Notes under the pieces: generated by a model | Told to the model about the DNA's origin: nothing | The model's database searches: none | The model's input: the letters and a program-made list of their open reading frames with translations, nothing else | From: an uncultured Amylibacter sp. | Lineage (GTDB): Bacteria > Pseudomonadota > Alphaproteobacteria > Rhodobacterales > Rhodobacteraceae | DNA: 6,311 bases | Direction: 5' to 3' | Assembly: GCA_938001995.1 (NCBI GenBank) | Contig: CALLAV010000342.1 | Coordinates: 1 to 6,311 of the forward strand | Shown here: positions 1 through 6,272 of the stretch, one piece after another | Layout of the letters: each line of letters opens with the position of its first letter | Numbering within the stretch: position 1 is the first letter of the stretch | Translations under genes and position numbers: made by a program

Positions 1-1619
1 TTGTAATGGAAGCCGAAGAAACCGTTGTGCAAAATCGCATGCCTGTTGAGCAAAGATCGGAAATCGCTGCCGCGCCGCGTTCAACAGCTAAGGCTGCACA
101 GGCAGACACCCTTGGCCAAACACGTCGGACAACACTGGCAAAACCAGCCGCTCCAAGCGCCGAAATGGTAACCCGCCGCATCGTCAGCGGCCTGCCCGCG
201 ACTGACGACATCAGCGTTGCCCCCCAACCCAACAACGACCAATTCGCAGGCGCGCCTGAAAACCCGGTAAAAGTCACCGCTGAGTCCCCCGTTTCCACCT
301 TCTCAATCGACGTAGACACGGCGTCCTATGCCTATGTGCGCTCAACCCTGCTGAACGGCGGAACGCTCAGCCCCGATGCCGTACGGATTGAGGAAATGAT
401 CAACTATTTCCCCTACGATTACGCCGCCCCTGCGGCCACATCCGACGCGCCATTCTCTACAGACATCAGCGTTACGCAAACCCCTTGGAATCTTGACACG
501 CAACTGGTGCGCATTGCCATTCAAGGCAAAAAACCCGCCGTTGAAGACCGCCCACCGCTGAACCTCGTCTTTTTGATCGACACGTCAGGCTCCATGCAAA
601 ACGCCAACAAACTGCCGCTCCTAAAACAGTCCTTCGCCCTCATGCTCACCGAGCTGCGTCCAACTGACCAAATTGCCATCGTTGCCTATGCAGGCAGTGC
701 TGGTACGGTGCTGGAACCAACCAACGCCGCTGAAACTGCTACTATTCTTAACGCGCTTGATGCGTTGGATGCGGGTGGATCGACCGCGGGCGGTGCTGGG
801 TTGCGGGCAGCCTATGCATTGGCCGACCAAATGAAAGAAGACGGCGATATTAGTCGCGTTCTTTTGGCTACGGACGGGGACTTCAACGTCGGCATCAATA
901 ATCCAGACGACATGAAATCTTTTGTTGCGGCAAACCGCGACAGTGGTACTTACCTTTCGGTCCTAGGCTTTGGTCGTGGCAATTACCGCGATGATATGAT
1001 GCAAACGCTTGCGCAAAACGGCAACGGCACGGCGGCCTATATCGACACTTTGGCCGAGGCGCAGAAAACGCTTGTCGACAACCTTTCAGGCGCTCTGTTT
1101 CCCATCGCCAACGACGTGAAAATCCAAGTGGAATTCAACCCTGCCAGCGTCGCGGAATACCGGCTGATCGGCTATGAAACGCGCGCCTTGAATCGCGAAG
1201 ATTTCAACAATGACAAGGTGGACGCGGGCGATATTGGTGCGGGGCATCAGGTGACAGCGCTATATGAAATCACGCCCGTCGGCTCCCCTGCGATCCTGAA
1301 CGATCCGCTGCGATATGTCACCCAAGACACGCCCAGTGCCGATACCGAAATCGGCTTTTTCAAACTGCGCTACAAAACGCCAGGAAGCGCTGACAGTCAG
1401 CTTGTGTCCACGCCGATCCAGCGAACAGATCAGGAAACAAATGCAGATTTTTCCGCTGCAATAGCGAGTTTTGGTCAACTCCTTCGCGGATCAAAATATA
1501 CCAAAAACTGGACGTATGACGACGCCATTGAGCTTGCGACAAAAACCAAAGGCGCTGATCCGTTTGGGTATCGTGCCGAGGCGATCCGCCTCATGAAACT
1601 CGCCAACGCACGCAAATAA
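1..1619 (+). CDS. YfbK-like von Willebrand factor type A domain protein, 5'-partial
   Basis: The reading frame is open to the window's left edge. The first ATG (base 6) is followed by a Pro/Ala/Thr-rich linker, not a signal peptide, so the true start and probably an export or lipoprotein signal lie outside; this is inferred. Counting from that ATG (537 residues), a VWA N-terminal domain covers about 95-180 (FSIDVDTASYAYVR at 99-112). The VWA domain covers about 185-365 and a YfbK-type C-terminal domain about 368-535. The metal-ion-dependent adhesion site is intact: D192-T-S194-G-S196, T260 in GGST, and D290 in TDGD. VWA domains of this type bind a divalent metal and mediate protein contacts. 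The family is usually envelope-located, but its partner and process are unknown. E. coli YfbK is somewhat longer, consistent with a short missing N-terminus. The gene converges on hsp20. Family assignment is secure; function is not. Confidence 0.9.
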   Translation, partial: VMEAEETVVQNRMPVEQRSEIAAAPRSTAKAAQADTLGQTRRTTLAKPAAPSAEMVTRRIVSGLPATDDISVAPQPNNDQFAGAPENPVKVTAESPVSTFSIDVDTASYAYVRSTLLNGGTLSPDAVRIEEMINYFPYDYAAPAATSDAPFSTDISVTQTPWNLDTQLVRIAIQGKKPAVEDRPPLNLVFLIDTSGSMQNANKLPLLKQSFALMLTELRPTDQIAIVAYAGSAGTVLEPTNAAETATILNALDALDAGGSTAGGAGLRAAYALADQMKEDGDISRVLLATDGDFNVGINNPDDMKSFVAANRDSGTYLSVLGFGRGNYRDDMMQTLAQNGNGTAAYIDTLAEAQKTLVDNLSGALFPIANDVKIQVEFNPASVAEYRLIGYETRALNREDFNNDKVDAGDIGAGHQVTALYEITPVGSPAILNDPLRYVTQDTPSADTEIGFFKLRYKTPGSADSQLVSTPIQRTDQETNADFSAAIASFGQLLRGSKYTKNWTYDDAIELATKTKGADPFGYRAEAIRLMKLANARK

Positions 1620-1637
1620 CCAAGCGCAACAAACGCC

Positions 1638-1666
1638 AACCCCCGCCGCAATCTGCGACGGGGGTT
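1638..1666. terminator. GC-rich hairpin between convergent genes, likely bidirectional terminator
   Basis: The arms AACCCCCG (1638-1645) and CGGGGGTT (1659-1666) are exact inverted repeats, extended inward by CGC/GCG around a 5-base loop. The single internal mismatch is C-A when read on + but a U-G wobble when read on -, so the - strand RNA forms an uninterrupted 12-bp stem. The + strand read is followed by the moderately U-rich UUCUGUCUGU, and the - strand read by GGCGUUUGUUG. It lies 18 bases after the VWA stop and can serve both converging transcripts. Neither side has a classical U-run, so efficiency is uncertain. Confidence 0.65.
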
Positions 1667-1787
1667 CTGTCTGTACAGGTCGTGCTCACTGGTAGGGGAA
1701 ACACAGGGATGCGACGACGGCTCGGCCAGCCGGTAGGGAATATCGGCTGGGACATGGCGCCCTCTTGAAGGGGAGGTCGAGAGCGCC
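1638..1787 (-). ncRNA. Candidate structured RNA with three C-rich hairpin loops downstream of hsp20
   Basis: On the - strand, after the hsp20 stop, there are four hairpins in a row. The first has arms 1787-1779 and 1764-1756 (9 bp including one U-G) with a loop containing CCUCCCC. The second has arms 1750-1744 and 1732-1726 (CCAGCCG/CGGCUGG, 7 bp) with a loop containing UUCCCUAC. The third has arms 1705-1700 and 1686-1681 (6 bp, two wobbles) with a loop containing UCCCCUACC. The last is the terminator-like stem 1666-1638. Several pairs are G-U on - but mismatched on +, which favours a - strand transcript. C-rich loops that can pair with Shine-Dalgarno sequences are a known design in alphaproteobacterial sRNAs, such as the CcsR RNAs of Rhodobacter sphaeroides. 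No separate promoter is evident, so a 3'UTR-derived RNA is the likelier form. The structure is seen in sequence; that it is an RNA gene is inference. Confidence 0.4.
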
Positions 1788-1803
1788 AATTCTGGTTTGA
1801 AAG

Positions 1804-2292
1804 TTACGCTGTGGCTTTGGCCTTAGCGACTTTTTTGGCAGGTTTTGCCTCGATCGTTTTAGTACCGTCGGCAATTTCAATGCGGCGCGGCTTCAACGCT
1901 TCTGGCACTTCACGCACCAATTCCACATGCAAAATACCGTTTTCGGTTTTCGCACCTACGGCGCGAACATGGTCCGCAAGGTGGAAGCGTTTTTCAAACG
2001 CACGAGCAGCGATACCACGGTGCAGATACGTCACGTCTGTGGTGTCTTCTGCATCGGCTTTCTTGGCGGAAATCACCAATTGACCATCGCGCATTTCAAT
2101 CGACAGTTCATCGTCAGAAAACCCAGCAACAGCCACCGAAATACGGTAGTCGTTTTCATCGGTTTTCTCGATGTTGTATGGGGGGTAGCCGTTTGTGTTT
2201 ACATCAACCGACATGGCGCGATCCACCATGGACGCAAGACGGTCAAAACCAACAGTTGAACGGTATAGGGGTGCAAAATCATAAGTTCGCAT
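1804..2292 (-). CDS. Small heat-shock protein, Hsp20/IbpA family
   Basis: A cytoplasmic ATP-independent chaperone of 162 residues that holds unfolding proteins for later refolding. An N-terminal arm (1-35, starting MRTYDF, typical of class A alphaproteobacterial Hsp20s) precedes an alpha-crystallin domain at about 36-130. That domain carries the conserved turn NGILHVEL (118-125). A C-terminal IEI (138-140) fits the I-x-I motif used in oligomer assembly, and a Lys/Ala-rich tail (about 145-162) follows. The start is ATG at 2292: AAGGAGG (2309-2303) sits 10 bases upstream. An in-frame TTG at 2298 would leave only 4 bases and is less likely. An RpoH-type promoter and a ROSE-like leader precede it, which suggests both transcriptional and translational heat control. 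The tail resembles those of other alphaproteobacterial proteins and may vary in length among relatives. Confidence 0.95.
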   Translation of the reverse strand: MRTYDFAPLYRSTVGFDRLASMVDRAMSVDVNTNGYPPYNIEKTDENDYRISVAVAGFSDDELSIEMRDGQLVISAKKADAEDTTDVTYLHRGIAARAFEKRFHLADHVRAVGAKTENGILHVELVREVPEALKPRRIEIADGTKTIEAKPAKKVAKAKATA

Positions 2293-2391
2293 AAGCAAAC
2301 ATCCTCCTTAAGAAGCGACATTTAGATACGGCCTTCCACAATGGACAGACCTAGGTTTTAAGCACTGAACCCCATTGTGGGCATCCAGTAA
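2293..2391 (-). promoter_or_regulatory. hsp20 5' leader: ROSE-like RNA thermometer with ribosome binding site
   Basis: The predicted leader is about 100 bases long. Next to the start codon, UCGCU (2318-2314) faces AGGAU (2305-2301). The pairs are U-U, C-A, G-G, C-G and U-A, continued by U-G and C-G around a UUAA loop (2311-2308). This occludes most of AAGGAGG. Characterised ROSE thermometers carry a UYGCU motif opposite the Shine-Dalgarno sequence and include a G-G pair there; here Y is C. Upstream, a perfect 9-bp inverted repeat (CCACAATGG 2336-2344 and CCATTGTGG 2372-2380) encloses a smaller GGTT/AACC stem (2354-2357, 2368-2371), matching the multi-hairpin ROSE layout. The 5' boundary is estimated from the promoter. 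The pairing is seen in sequence; temperature response is inferred. Confidence 0.6.
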
Positions 2392-2397
2392 AAGATA

Positions 2398-2426
2398 ATC
2401 TAGGAACCCCTTGCGAGGTTTTCAAG
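2398..2426 (-). promoter_or_regulatory. Predicted RpoH (sigma-32 type) promoter of hsp20
   Basis: On the - strand, CTTGAAA (2426-2420) serves as the -35 and CCTAGAT (2404-2398) as the -10, with 18 bases between CTTG and the -10. The alphaproteobacterial RpoH consensus is close to CTTG-N17/18-CYTATNT, so only one of the defined -10 positions differs (G for T). The spacing puts transcription start near 2391, about 100 bases before the hsp20 ATG. The -35 begins two bases after the protease stop codon, so hsp20 has its own promoter in a tightly packed junction. A heat-shock gene behind this motif makes the call plausible. No start site has been mapped here. Confidence 0.65.
2405..2420 (-). terminator. 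Small GCAA-tetraloop hairpin after the protease gene (weak terminator candidate)
   Basis: On the - strand AACCUC (2420-2415), GCAA (2414-2411) and GGGGUU (2410-2405) form a 6-bp stem with one U-G pair, closed by a GNRA-type tetraloop. It starts 7 bases after the protease stop codon and is followed by U-rich sequence, including UUUU about 15 bases later. It exactly fills the spacer of the predicted hsp20 promoter. It could weakly terminate or protect the protease mRNA. The stem is short and the U-tract displaced. Confidence 0.35.
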
Positions 2427-2427
2427 A

Positions 2428-3240
2428 TTATTTTTTGGCAAAAAACGAATTTTCTGTGCGACCCAGTTGTTCGCTTAAGGATTTTTGCGACACGCGCTTG
2501 GACTTAAACACGCCATTGTCTTTGTTCAATTGCGCCATCAACTCTTCGAGTGGAGTTCCAAGGGATGTGCCAAGAGCGACATCCTGTTCTTTCCATGTGG
2601 CTTTGGCAGAGATCACCGACGCAATACGCGGTTGGCCGTCTTTCACCACAAAGATCGGCGCGCCAGAGGCCCCAAAGGACGCGTGACACGACAGAACAAA
2701 GACCGCCATGCTCTTTCCCAAAATCTCGCAGGGTTCTTCGATGGATGGCATTTCAGCGCGATCGTGGGCGTAGGACACCACCTGTACTTTGTCACCGATT
2801 ACAGGACGGGCGGAGCGATCAAACGGAATGATTGCTGCGTTGCGGATTGAATGTTCCAATTCAACAATTGCGATGTCATTGCCCACGTTTTCAAATTCGG
2901 CTTTGCCTTGATGTTGATACGTCGGATGCACAACGACACGGCGCGCTTTACGATGGGCAGAGGCCCGTCCCTGACGCCAACCTGCCGCGAAACTAACATC
3001 TTCGGTTTTCAGTCGGGCATTGGTGAACGGATCAAACACACAATGAGCTGCCGTCAAAACCAGATTTGGCGCAATCAACGCACCCGTGCAAAACCCGTCA
3101 TTTGGCAGGTTTACCCGCCCAACCGCTTGCCATTCACGCGCTTCATCCGCGCTCATCAACTTGCGTGTTGGTTGATCGGTATCTGCCTGCGCTACGCCCG
3201 CACACACCATAATCAGAACTGCCATTATCCGTGAAATCAT
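2428..3240 (-). CDS. Secreted trypsin-like serine protease (S1 family)
   Basis: Predicted 270-residue exported endopeptidase. The signal peptide is MISR plus a hydrophobic run, with likely cleavage after AQA (residue 19). The chymotrypsin-fold triad is recognisable: H66 in TAAHC, D122 in GNDIAIVEL, and S192 in GASGAP. C51/C67 and C171/C185 could form disulphides. The residue before the catalytic serine is Ala, not the Asp of animal trypsins (GDSGGP). The Asp-dependent zymogen switch is therefore absent, as in V8-like bacterial enzymes. A basic, Ser-rich tail (about 245-270) follows the domain. The chosen ATG at 3240 has AGG 8 bases upstream. The in-frame GTG at 3249 overlaps that ribosome binding site. 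The gene stands alone between the acetyltransferase (118-base gap including its leader) and hsp20. Substrate is unknown; a periplasmic or extracellular location is inferred. Confidence 0.88.
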   Translation of the reverse strand: MISRIMAVLIMVCAGVAQADTDQPTRKLMSADEAREWQAVGRVNLPNDGFCTGALIAPNLVLTAAHCVFDPFTNARLKTEDVSFAAGWRQGRASAHRKARRVVVHPTYQHQGKAEFENVGNDIAIVELEHSIRNAAIIPFDRSARPVIGDKVQVVSYAHDRAEMPSIEEPCEILGKSMAVFVLSCHASFGASGAPIFVVKDGQPRIASVISAKATWKEQDVALGTSLGTPLEELMAQLNKDNGVFKSKRVSQKSLSEQLGRTENSFFAKK

Positions 3241-3306
3241 CACTGTCACCTGTTTTCGTTAGGGTGAAAATGACAGCCAACTCAGCCCAAAGAAGGGCAA
3301 GAAACG

Positions 3307-3317
3307 CCAATTATTGG
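3307..3317. repeat. CCAAT-T-ATTGG palindrome upstream of the protease gene
   Basis: An 11-base palindrome with 5-base arms and one central base lies 66 bases upstream of the protease ATG, in the 117-base gap after the acetyltransferase stop. Its size and position would suit a small operator, but no matching regulator is encoded nearby. Palindromes this short arise by chance. No convincing -35/-10 pair was found in this gap, so the protease promoter remains unassigned. Confidence 0.25.
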
Positions 3318-3367
3318 GGCAAGGTTTGGGCAGGTCGCACAGTTACGCCTTGTTTTTGACGCAAGGG

Positions 3368-3850
3368 CTAGGCGGTCAAATCATACCGTTTGATCATCCG
3401 ATCTACCGGCGTTCCGTCCTTCAACGGTACGTCTTTCAACACATCAAAAGGCACAAATCCAATTGCCTCATAATACCCCATGCCAGGCACATTATCGGCC
3501 CGAATACGCGCATTGATTTGCGAAAATCCAGCTTCCCGCGCCGCCTGTTCCGTGCGCTCAAACAACGCCCGTCCTACGCCCTTAATTTTATTGCTGGCCC
3601 GCGCAAACGTCGCGATATCCGCAATGTCATCGGACCCATTCAGGCTGTTCAACTTCTGAAAGCCAAGGATCACGCCGTCTTGCTCCACAACGAAACAACT
3701 GATTGACCCCTCGCCTTCAAAATAATGCGCATGAAACGCCGCCAAAGACAGCACATCCTCCGCTGCGGTCGTCCCGCCGATCTCGATGATCTCATTTAGC
3801 AACGCGCACATCTGCGCCCCGTCGGCCGCCACTGCCTCGCGTACAATCAT
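3368..3850 (-). CDS. GNAT-family N-acetyltransferase
   Basis: A 160-residue single-domain GNAT protein, predicted to transfer acetyl from acetyl-CoA to an amine; the substrate is unknown. The core strand IADIATFAR (76-84) leads into the acetyl-CoA pyrophosphate loop at KIKGVGRALF (88-97, the Q/R-x-x-G-x-G/A region). A helix follows, then NVPGMGYYEAIGFVPFD (120-136), the usual C-terminal 'YExxGF' segment. The start is ATG at 3850: it follows the glcF TGA by one base (TGATATG) and has GGAG 10 bases upstream. A longer in-frame start at 3886 would overlap glcF by 35 bases with no benefit. The spacing implies cotranscription, and probably coupled translation, with the glycolate oxidase genes. It might act on a product of that pathway or be merely a passenger; the sequence does not decide. 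Confidence 0.9.
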   Translation of the reverse strand: MIVREAVAADGAQMCALLNEIIEIGGTTAAEDVLSLAAFHAHYFEGEGSISCFVVEQDGVILGFQKLNSLNGSDDIADIATFARASNKIKGVGRALFERTEQAAREAGFSQINARIRADNVPGMGYYEAIGFVPFDVLKDVPLKDGTPVDRMIKRYDLTA

Positions 3851-3851
3851 A

Positions 3852-5141
3852 TCAATCCCGCTCCATGCCCGCTGGCTTCGGTCCACCCGTCGCCCAGTCC
3901 AGCAACTCTACTGTATGCACAATCGGCACCTCGCTCCCAGAGCCGATTTGCATCATACAGCCAATATTCCCCGCCGAAATCACATCGGGCTGCTTGGCCT
4001 CCAACGTCTGTACTTTGCGGTCCTTCAACTGCTTTGAAATCTCGGGTTGCATCAGGTTATAGGTCCCTGCCGACCCACAGCACAGATGGCTGTCCGCAGG
4101 CTCGACAACCTCAAACCCCGCCCGTTTCAACAAAGTCTTCGGATGCGTCTTGATCTGCTGCCCATGTTGCAAGGAACACGCCGCATGATAGGCCACGCGC
4201 AGCCCTTTATCAGTGCCTTCAGGCATATCAAGTTTCATCAACACCTCAGACACATCCATCGCAATTGCACTCACCCGCGCCGCGTCATCCGCCAGCGGAC
4301 CACCCCGAAACATATGCCCATAATCTTTAACCGTCGTGCCACACCCAGACGTGTTGATCACCACCGCATCCAGCCCTTCACCCTCCATTTCACGCGTCCA
4401 GGCGGCGATATTCTTACCCGCCGTCCCATGGCTCTCCGCCGTCTTGCCCATATGATGGGTCAGCGCACCACAGCATCCCTGCCCATCCGCAATCACCACA
4501 TCACAGCCCAGCCGCCGCAGCAGACGGATGGTGGCGTCGTTGATATCCGTGTTGAGCGCCCGCTGCGCACAGCCCGTCATCAGCGCCACACGCATTTTGC
4601 GGTCGCCAATCGCTGGAAACACCTGCGCATCATCATTGCGACTTACAGGTGGAATGGTTTTCGGCGCCATCTCTAACATCGCCTTCAGCCGAGGATCAGG
4701 CATAAACCGCGCAAACGGCCGCCCGATCTTGGCCCCTAGCAGCGCCACACGAAACCGCTTTGGATAGGGCAAGATTTTCGCAAGCGTCCAGCGCAATACC
4801 CGCTCAAACACAGGCCTTTTATAGGTCTGTTCAATATATTCACGCGCGTGATCCACCAGATGCATGTAATGCACTCCGCTCGGACAGGTTGTCATACAGG
4901 CCAGACAGGACAAGCACCGATCCACATGCTTCACGGTTTTCTCATCCGCAGGACGCCCTGTCTCGAGCATATCTTTAATCAGATAAATACGTCCCCTCGG
5001 ACTGTCGAGTTCATCGCCCAGCACCTGATACGTCGGACAGGTCGCCGTACAAAACCCGCAATGCACGCAAGACCGCAGGATATCGTTGGACCGCTGGATA
5101 GCAGGATCTGTCAGCTGTTCAGGCGTAAATTCCGTTCTCAT
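3852..5141 (-). CDS. glcF: Glycolate oxidase iron-sulfur subunit GlcF
   Basis: The electron-transfer subunit of the GlcDEF complex, which oxidises glycolate to glyoxylate and passes electrons towards the respiratory chain. The 429 residues are slightly longer than E. coli GlcF. Two [4Fe-4S] ferredoxin motifs lie near the N-terminus: C25-x2-C28-x2-C31-x3-C35-P and C76-x2-C79-x2-C82-x3-C86-P. Two CCG domains follow, with GCCG (C223-C224) and LCCG (C354-C355), plus supporting cysteines C191, C267, C322 and C395. The same layout occurs in heterodisulfide-reductase-like and lactate-utilisation (LldE/LutA) proteins, but the immediately upstream glcE fixes the identity. The ATG overlaps the glcE stop as ATGA, which implies translational coupling. 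All cluster-binding cysteines are present, so the protein appears functional. Confidence 0.96.
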   Translation of the reverse strand: MRTEFTPEQLTDPAIQRSNDILRSCVHCGFCTATCPTYQVLGDELDSPRGRIYLIKDMLETGRPADEKTVKHVDRCLSCLACMTTCPSGVHYMHLVDHAREYIEQTYKRPVFERVLRWTLAKILPYPKRFRVALLGAKIGRPFARFMPDPRLKAMLEMAPKTIPPVSRNDDAQVFPAIGDRKMRVALMTGCAQRALNTDINDATIRLLRRLGCDVVIADGQGCCGALTHHMGKTAESHGTAGKNIAAWTREMEGEGLDAVVINTSGCGTTVKDYGHMFRGGPLADDAARVSAIAMDVSEVLMKLDMPEGTDKGLRVAYHAACSLQHGQQIKTHPKTLLKRAGFEVVEPADSHLCCGSAGTYNLMQPEISKQLKDRKVQTLEAKQPDVISAGNIGCMMQIGSGSEVPIVHTVELLDWATGGPKPAGMERD

Positions 5142-6226
5142 CCCATCATCCCCGCATTCAAAATTCCGCGCGGATCAAACTGCGCCCGCAACCCTTCTGA
5201 CACCGCTGCCAAGGCCCCCACTTCAGGCTCAAAAACAGGCCCAGATCCAACGCCGCGCATCAGCGTCGCATGGCCGCTGATCCCGTCCATTGCACCGCGC
5301 ACATCCGTCCCCGCAGCCACCTCGGCCCAAACCAATCCACCGCCCCAATCATAGAGCAGCTTTGCCCCGCCCAGCGCCGCACCAATCTTTGGCCCATCAG
5401 ACGGCTTCACCGAAATCCGCCACAAATCACCTGCGCCACCCGCAAATTTCACCGCATCACGCACAGCCACCCAATCCGCTGCATCATTAATCGAAACATC
5501 CCCAAACCGCGCCAACACCTTCACCAGCTCCGCCGCACGATAGGTCACAGAGTCCACAAACCCCTCCAACCGCAACATCGTCACGCCCCTATCAGGGTCA
5601 TGCGCCGCCCCCGACACCTCGAACGGAGAGCCAAGCGCCACCGACATGGCCTCAACCGCCGCCGCATCATCCAACCCCGCAATCTCAACTGTCTGCGTTG
5701 CCTCAATCCCAGGCAATACTTTGAACGCAACCTCGCTTAATACCCCCAGCGTGCCATAGGCCCCACACATCAGTTTCACCAGATCATAGCCCGTGACGTT
5801 CTTCATCACGCGACCGCCGTTCTTTACGATATCGCCGCGCCCATCGACAAACCGCACACCGATCAAACTGTCCCGACACGCGCCTGCTTGAATGCGCCGT
5901 GGACCCGACACATTCGCCGCCACCACCCCTCCAATCGTGCTCTTACCATCCGTCCCAAAAACTGCGCCCCCCAACATCGGCTCGAACGGCAACCGCTGGT
6001 TCTCTGCCGCCAATGCCGCTTCAATTTCGGCCAGCGGCGTCCCCGCCCCCGCGACGATCGTCAACGCGCCCGGTTCATAAAGCGATATCCCGGACAAACC
6101 CGAAGTCGACAAAACCTCGCCCGTGGCGCGCCCCACAGGCCGCGTGCCACCGCCGACAATTCGCAAAGGGCCATCCGTGCCGCGCACCATTTCCGCCAAA
6201 GCGGCTTCATTCTCAGGTTTCATCAT
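5138..6226 (-). CDS. glcE: Glycolate oxidase FAD-binding subunit GlcE
   Basis: A 362-residue subunit of glycolate oxidase, close to the E. coli GlcE length. It has the N-terminal half of the vanillyl-alcohol-oxidase/PCMH FAD fold. The first FAD loop is at RIVGGGTRPVG (22-32), TIGGVVAANVSGPRR lies at 97-111, and the GRVMKNVTGYDLVKLMCGAYGT segment (138-159) contributes to FAD contacts. Unlike GlcD it lacks the long C-terminal substrate domain, which is the usual difference between the two paralogues. The ATG at 6226 has AGAGAAG about 5 bases upstream, a modest ribosome binding site; a second ATG follows at once and cannot be excluded. It begins 44 bases after the preceding reading frame's stop and overlaps glcF by four bases. 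It probably acts only as part of the GlcDEF complex. Confidence 0.95.
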   Translation of the reverse strand: MMKPENEAALAEMVRGTDGPLRIVGGGTRPVGRATGEVLSTSGLSGISLYEPGALTIVAGAGTPLAEIEAALAAENQRLPFEPMLGGAVFGTDGKSTIGGVVAANVSGPRRIQAGACRDSLIGVRFVDGRGDIVKNGGRVMKNVTGYDLVKLMCGAYGTLGVLSEVAFKVLPGIEATQTVEIAGLDDAAAVEAMSVALGSPFEVSGAAHDPDRGVTMLRLEGFVDSVTYRAAELVKVLARFGDVSINDAADWVAVRDAVKFAGGAGDLWRISVKPSDGPKIGAALGGAKLLYDWGGGLVWAEVAAGTDVRGAMDGISGHATLMRGVGSGPVFEPEVGALAAVSEGLRAQFDPRGILNAGMMG

Positions 6227-6254
6227 TTTCTTCTCTGCAAAAATACTCTGAAAG

Positions 6255-6272
6255 AACGCGTAGCCTCGCGTT
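6255..6272 (-). repeat. Inverted repeat at the glcD-glcE junction
   Basis: AACGCG (6255-6260) and CGCGTT (6267-6272) are exact inverted repeats around a 6-base loop. On the - strand the stem overlaps the upstream gene's TAA stop and is followed by CUUUC and, further on, UAUUUUU. It could be an intercistronic stability or attenuation element tuning glcE against glcD, or chance. The stem is only 6 bp. Confidence 0.35.

Noticed and set aside
1681..1750. CRISPR array
   Set aside because: Only two short imperfect repeats, irregular spacing and no cas genes.
1638..1803. 6S RNA or signal recognition particle RNA
   Set aside because: The stretch has separate short hairpins rather than the single long rod with central bubble of 6S RNA, and lacks the conserved SRP RNA tetraloop region.
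1475..1880. Arg-rich open frames on the - strand through the VWA/hsp20 gap
   Set aside because: Low-complexity, no domain, and they cross the terminator-like stem and overlap the 3' ends of real genes on the other frame or strand. The RNA hairpins explain this stretch better.
1811..2259. Open frames on the + strand across the hsp20 region
   Set aside because: They are antisense to a well-supported Hsp20 coding sequence, have no recognisable domain and no good ribosome binding site.
2293..2298. TTG at 2298 as the hsp20 start
   Set aside because: It is only 4 bases from AAGGAGG, while the ATG at 2292 has 10-base spacing and begins with the family-typical MRTYDF.
3851..3886. Longer acetyltransferase start inside glcF
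   Set aside because: It adds 12 residues with no family match. The ATG at 3850 has a Shine-Dalgarno sequence and the tight TGATATG junction.
4047..5740. Several His/Arg/Pro-rich open frames on the + strand opposite glcF and glcE
   Set aside because: They are reverse-complement shadows of GC-rich genes, with composition typical of antisense frames and no domain.
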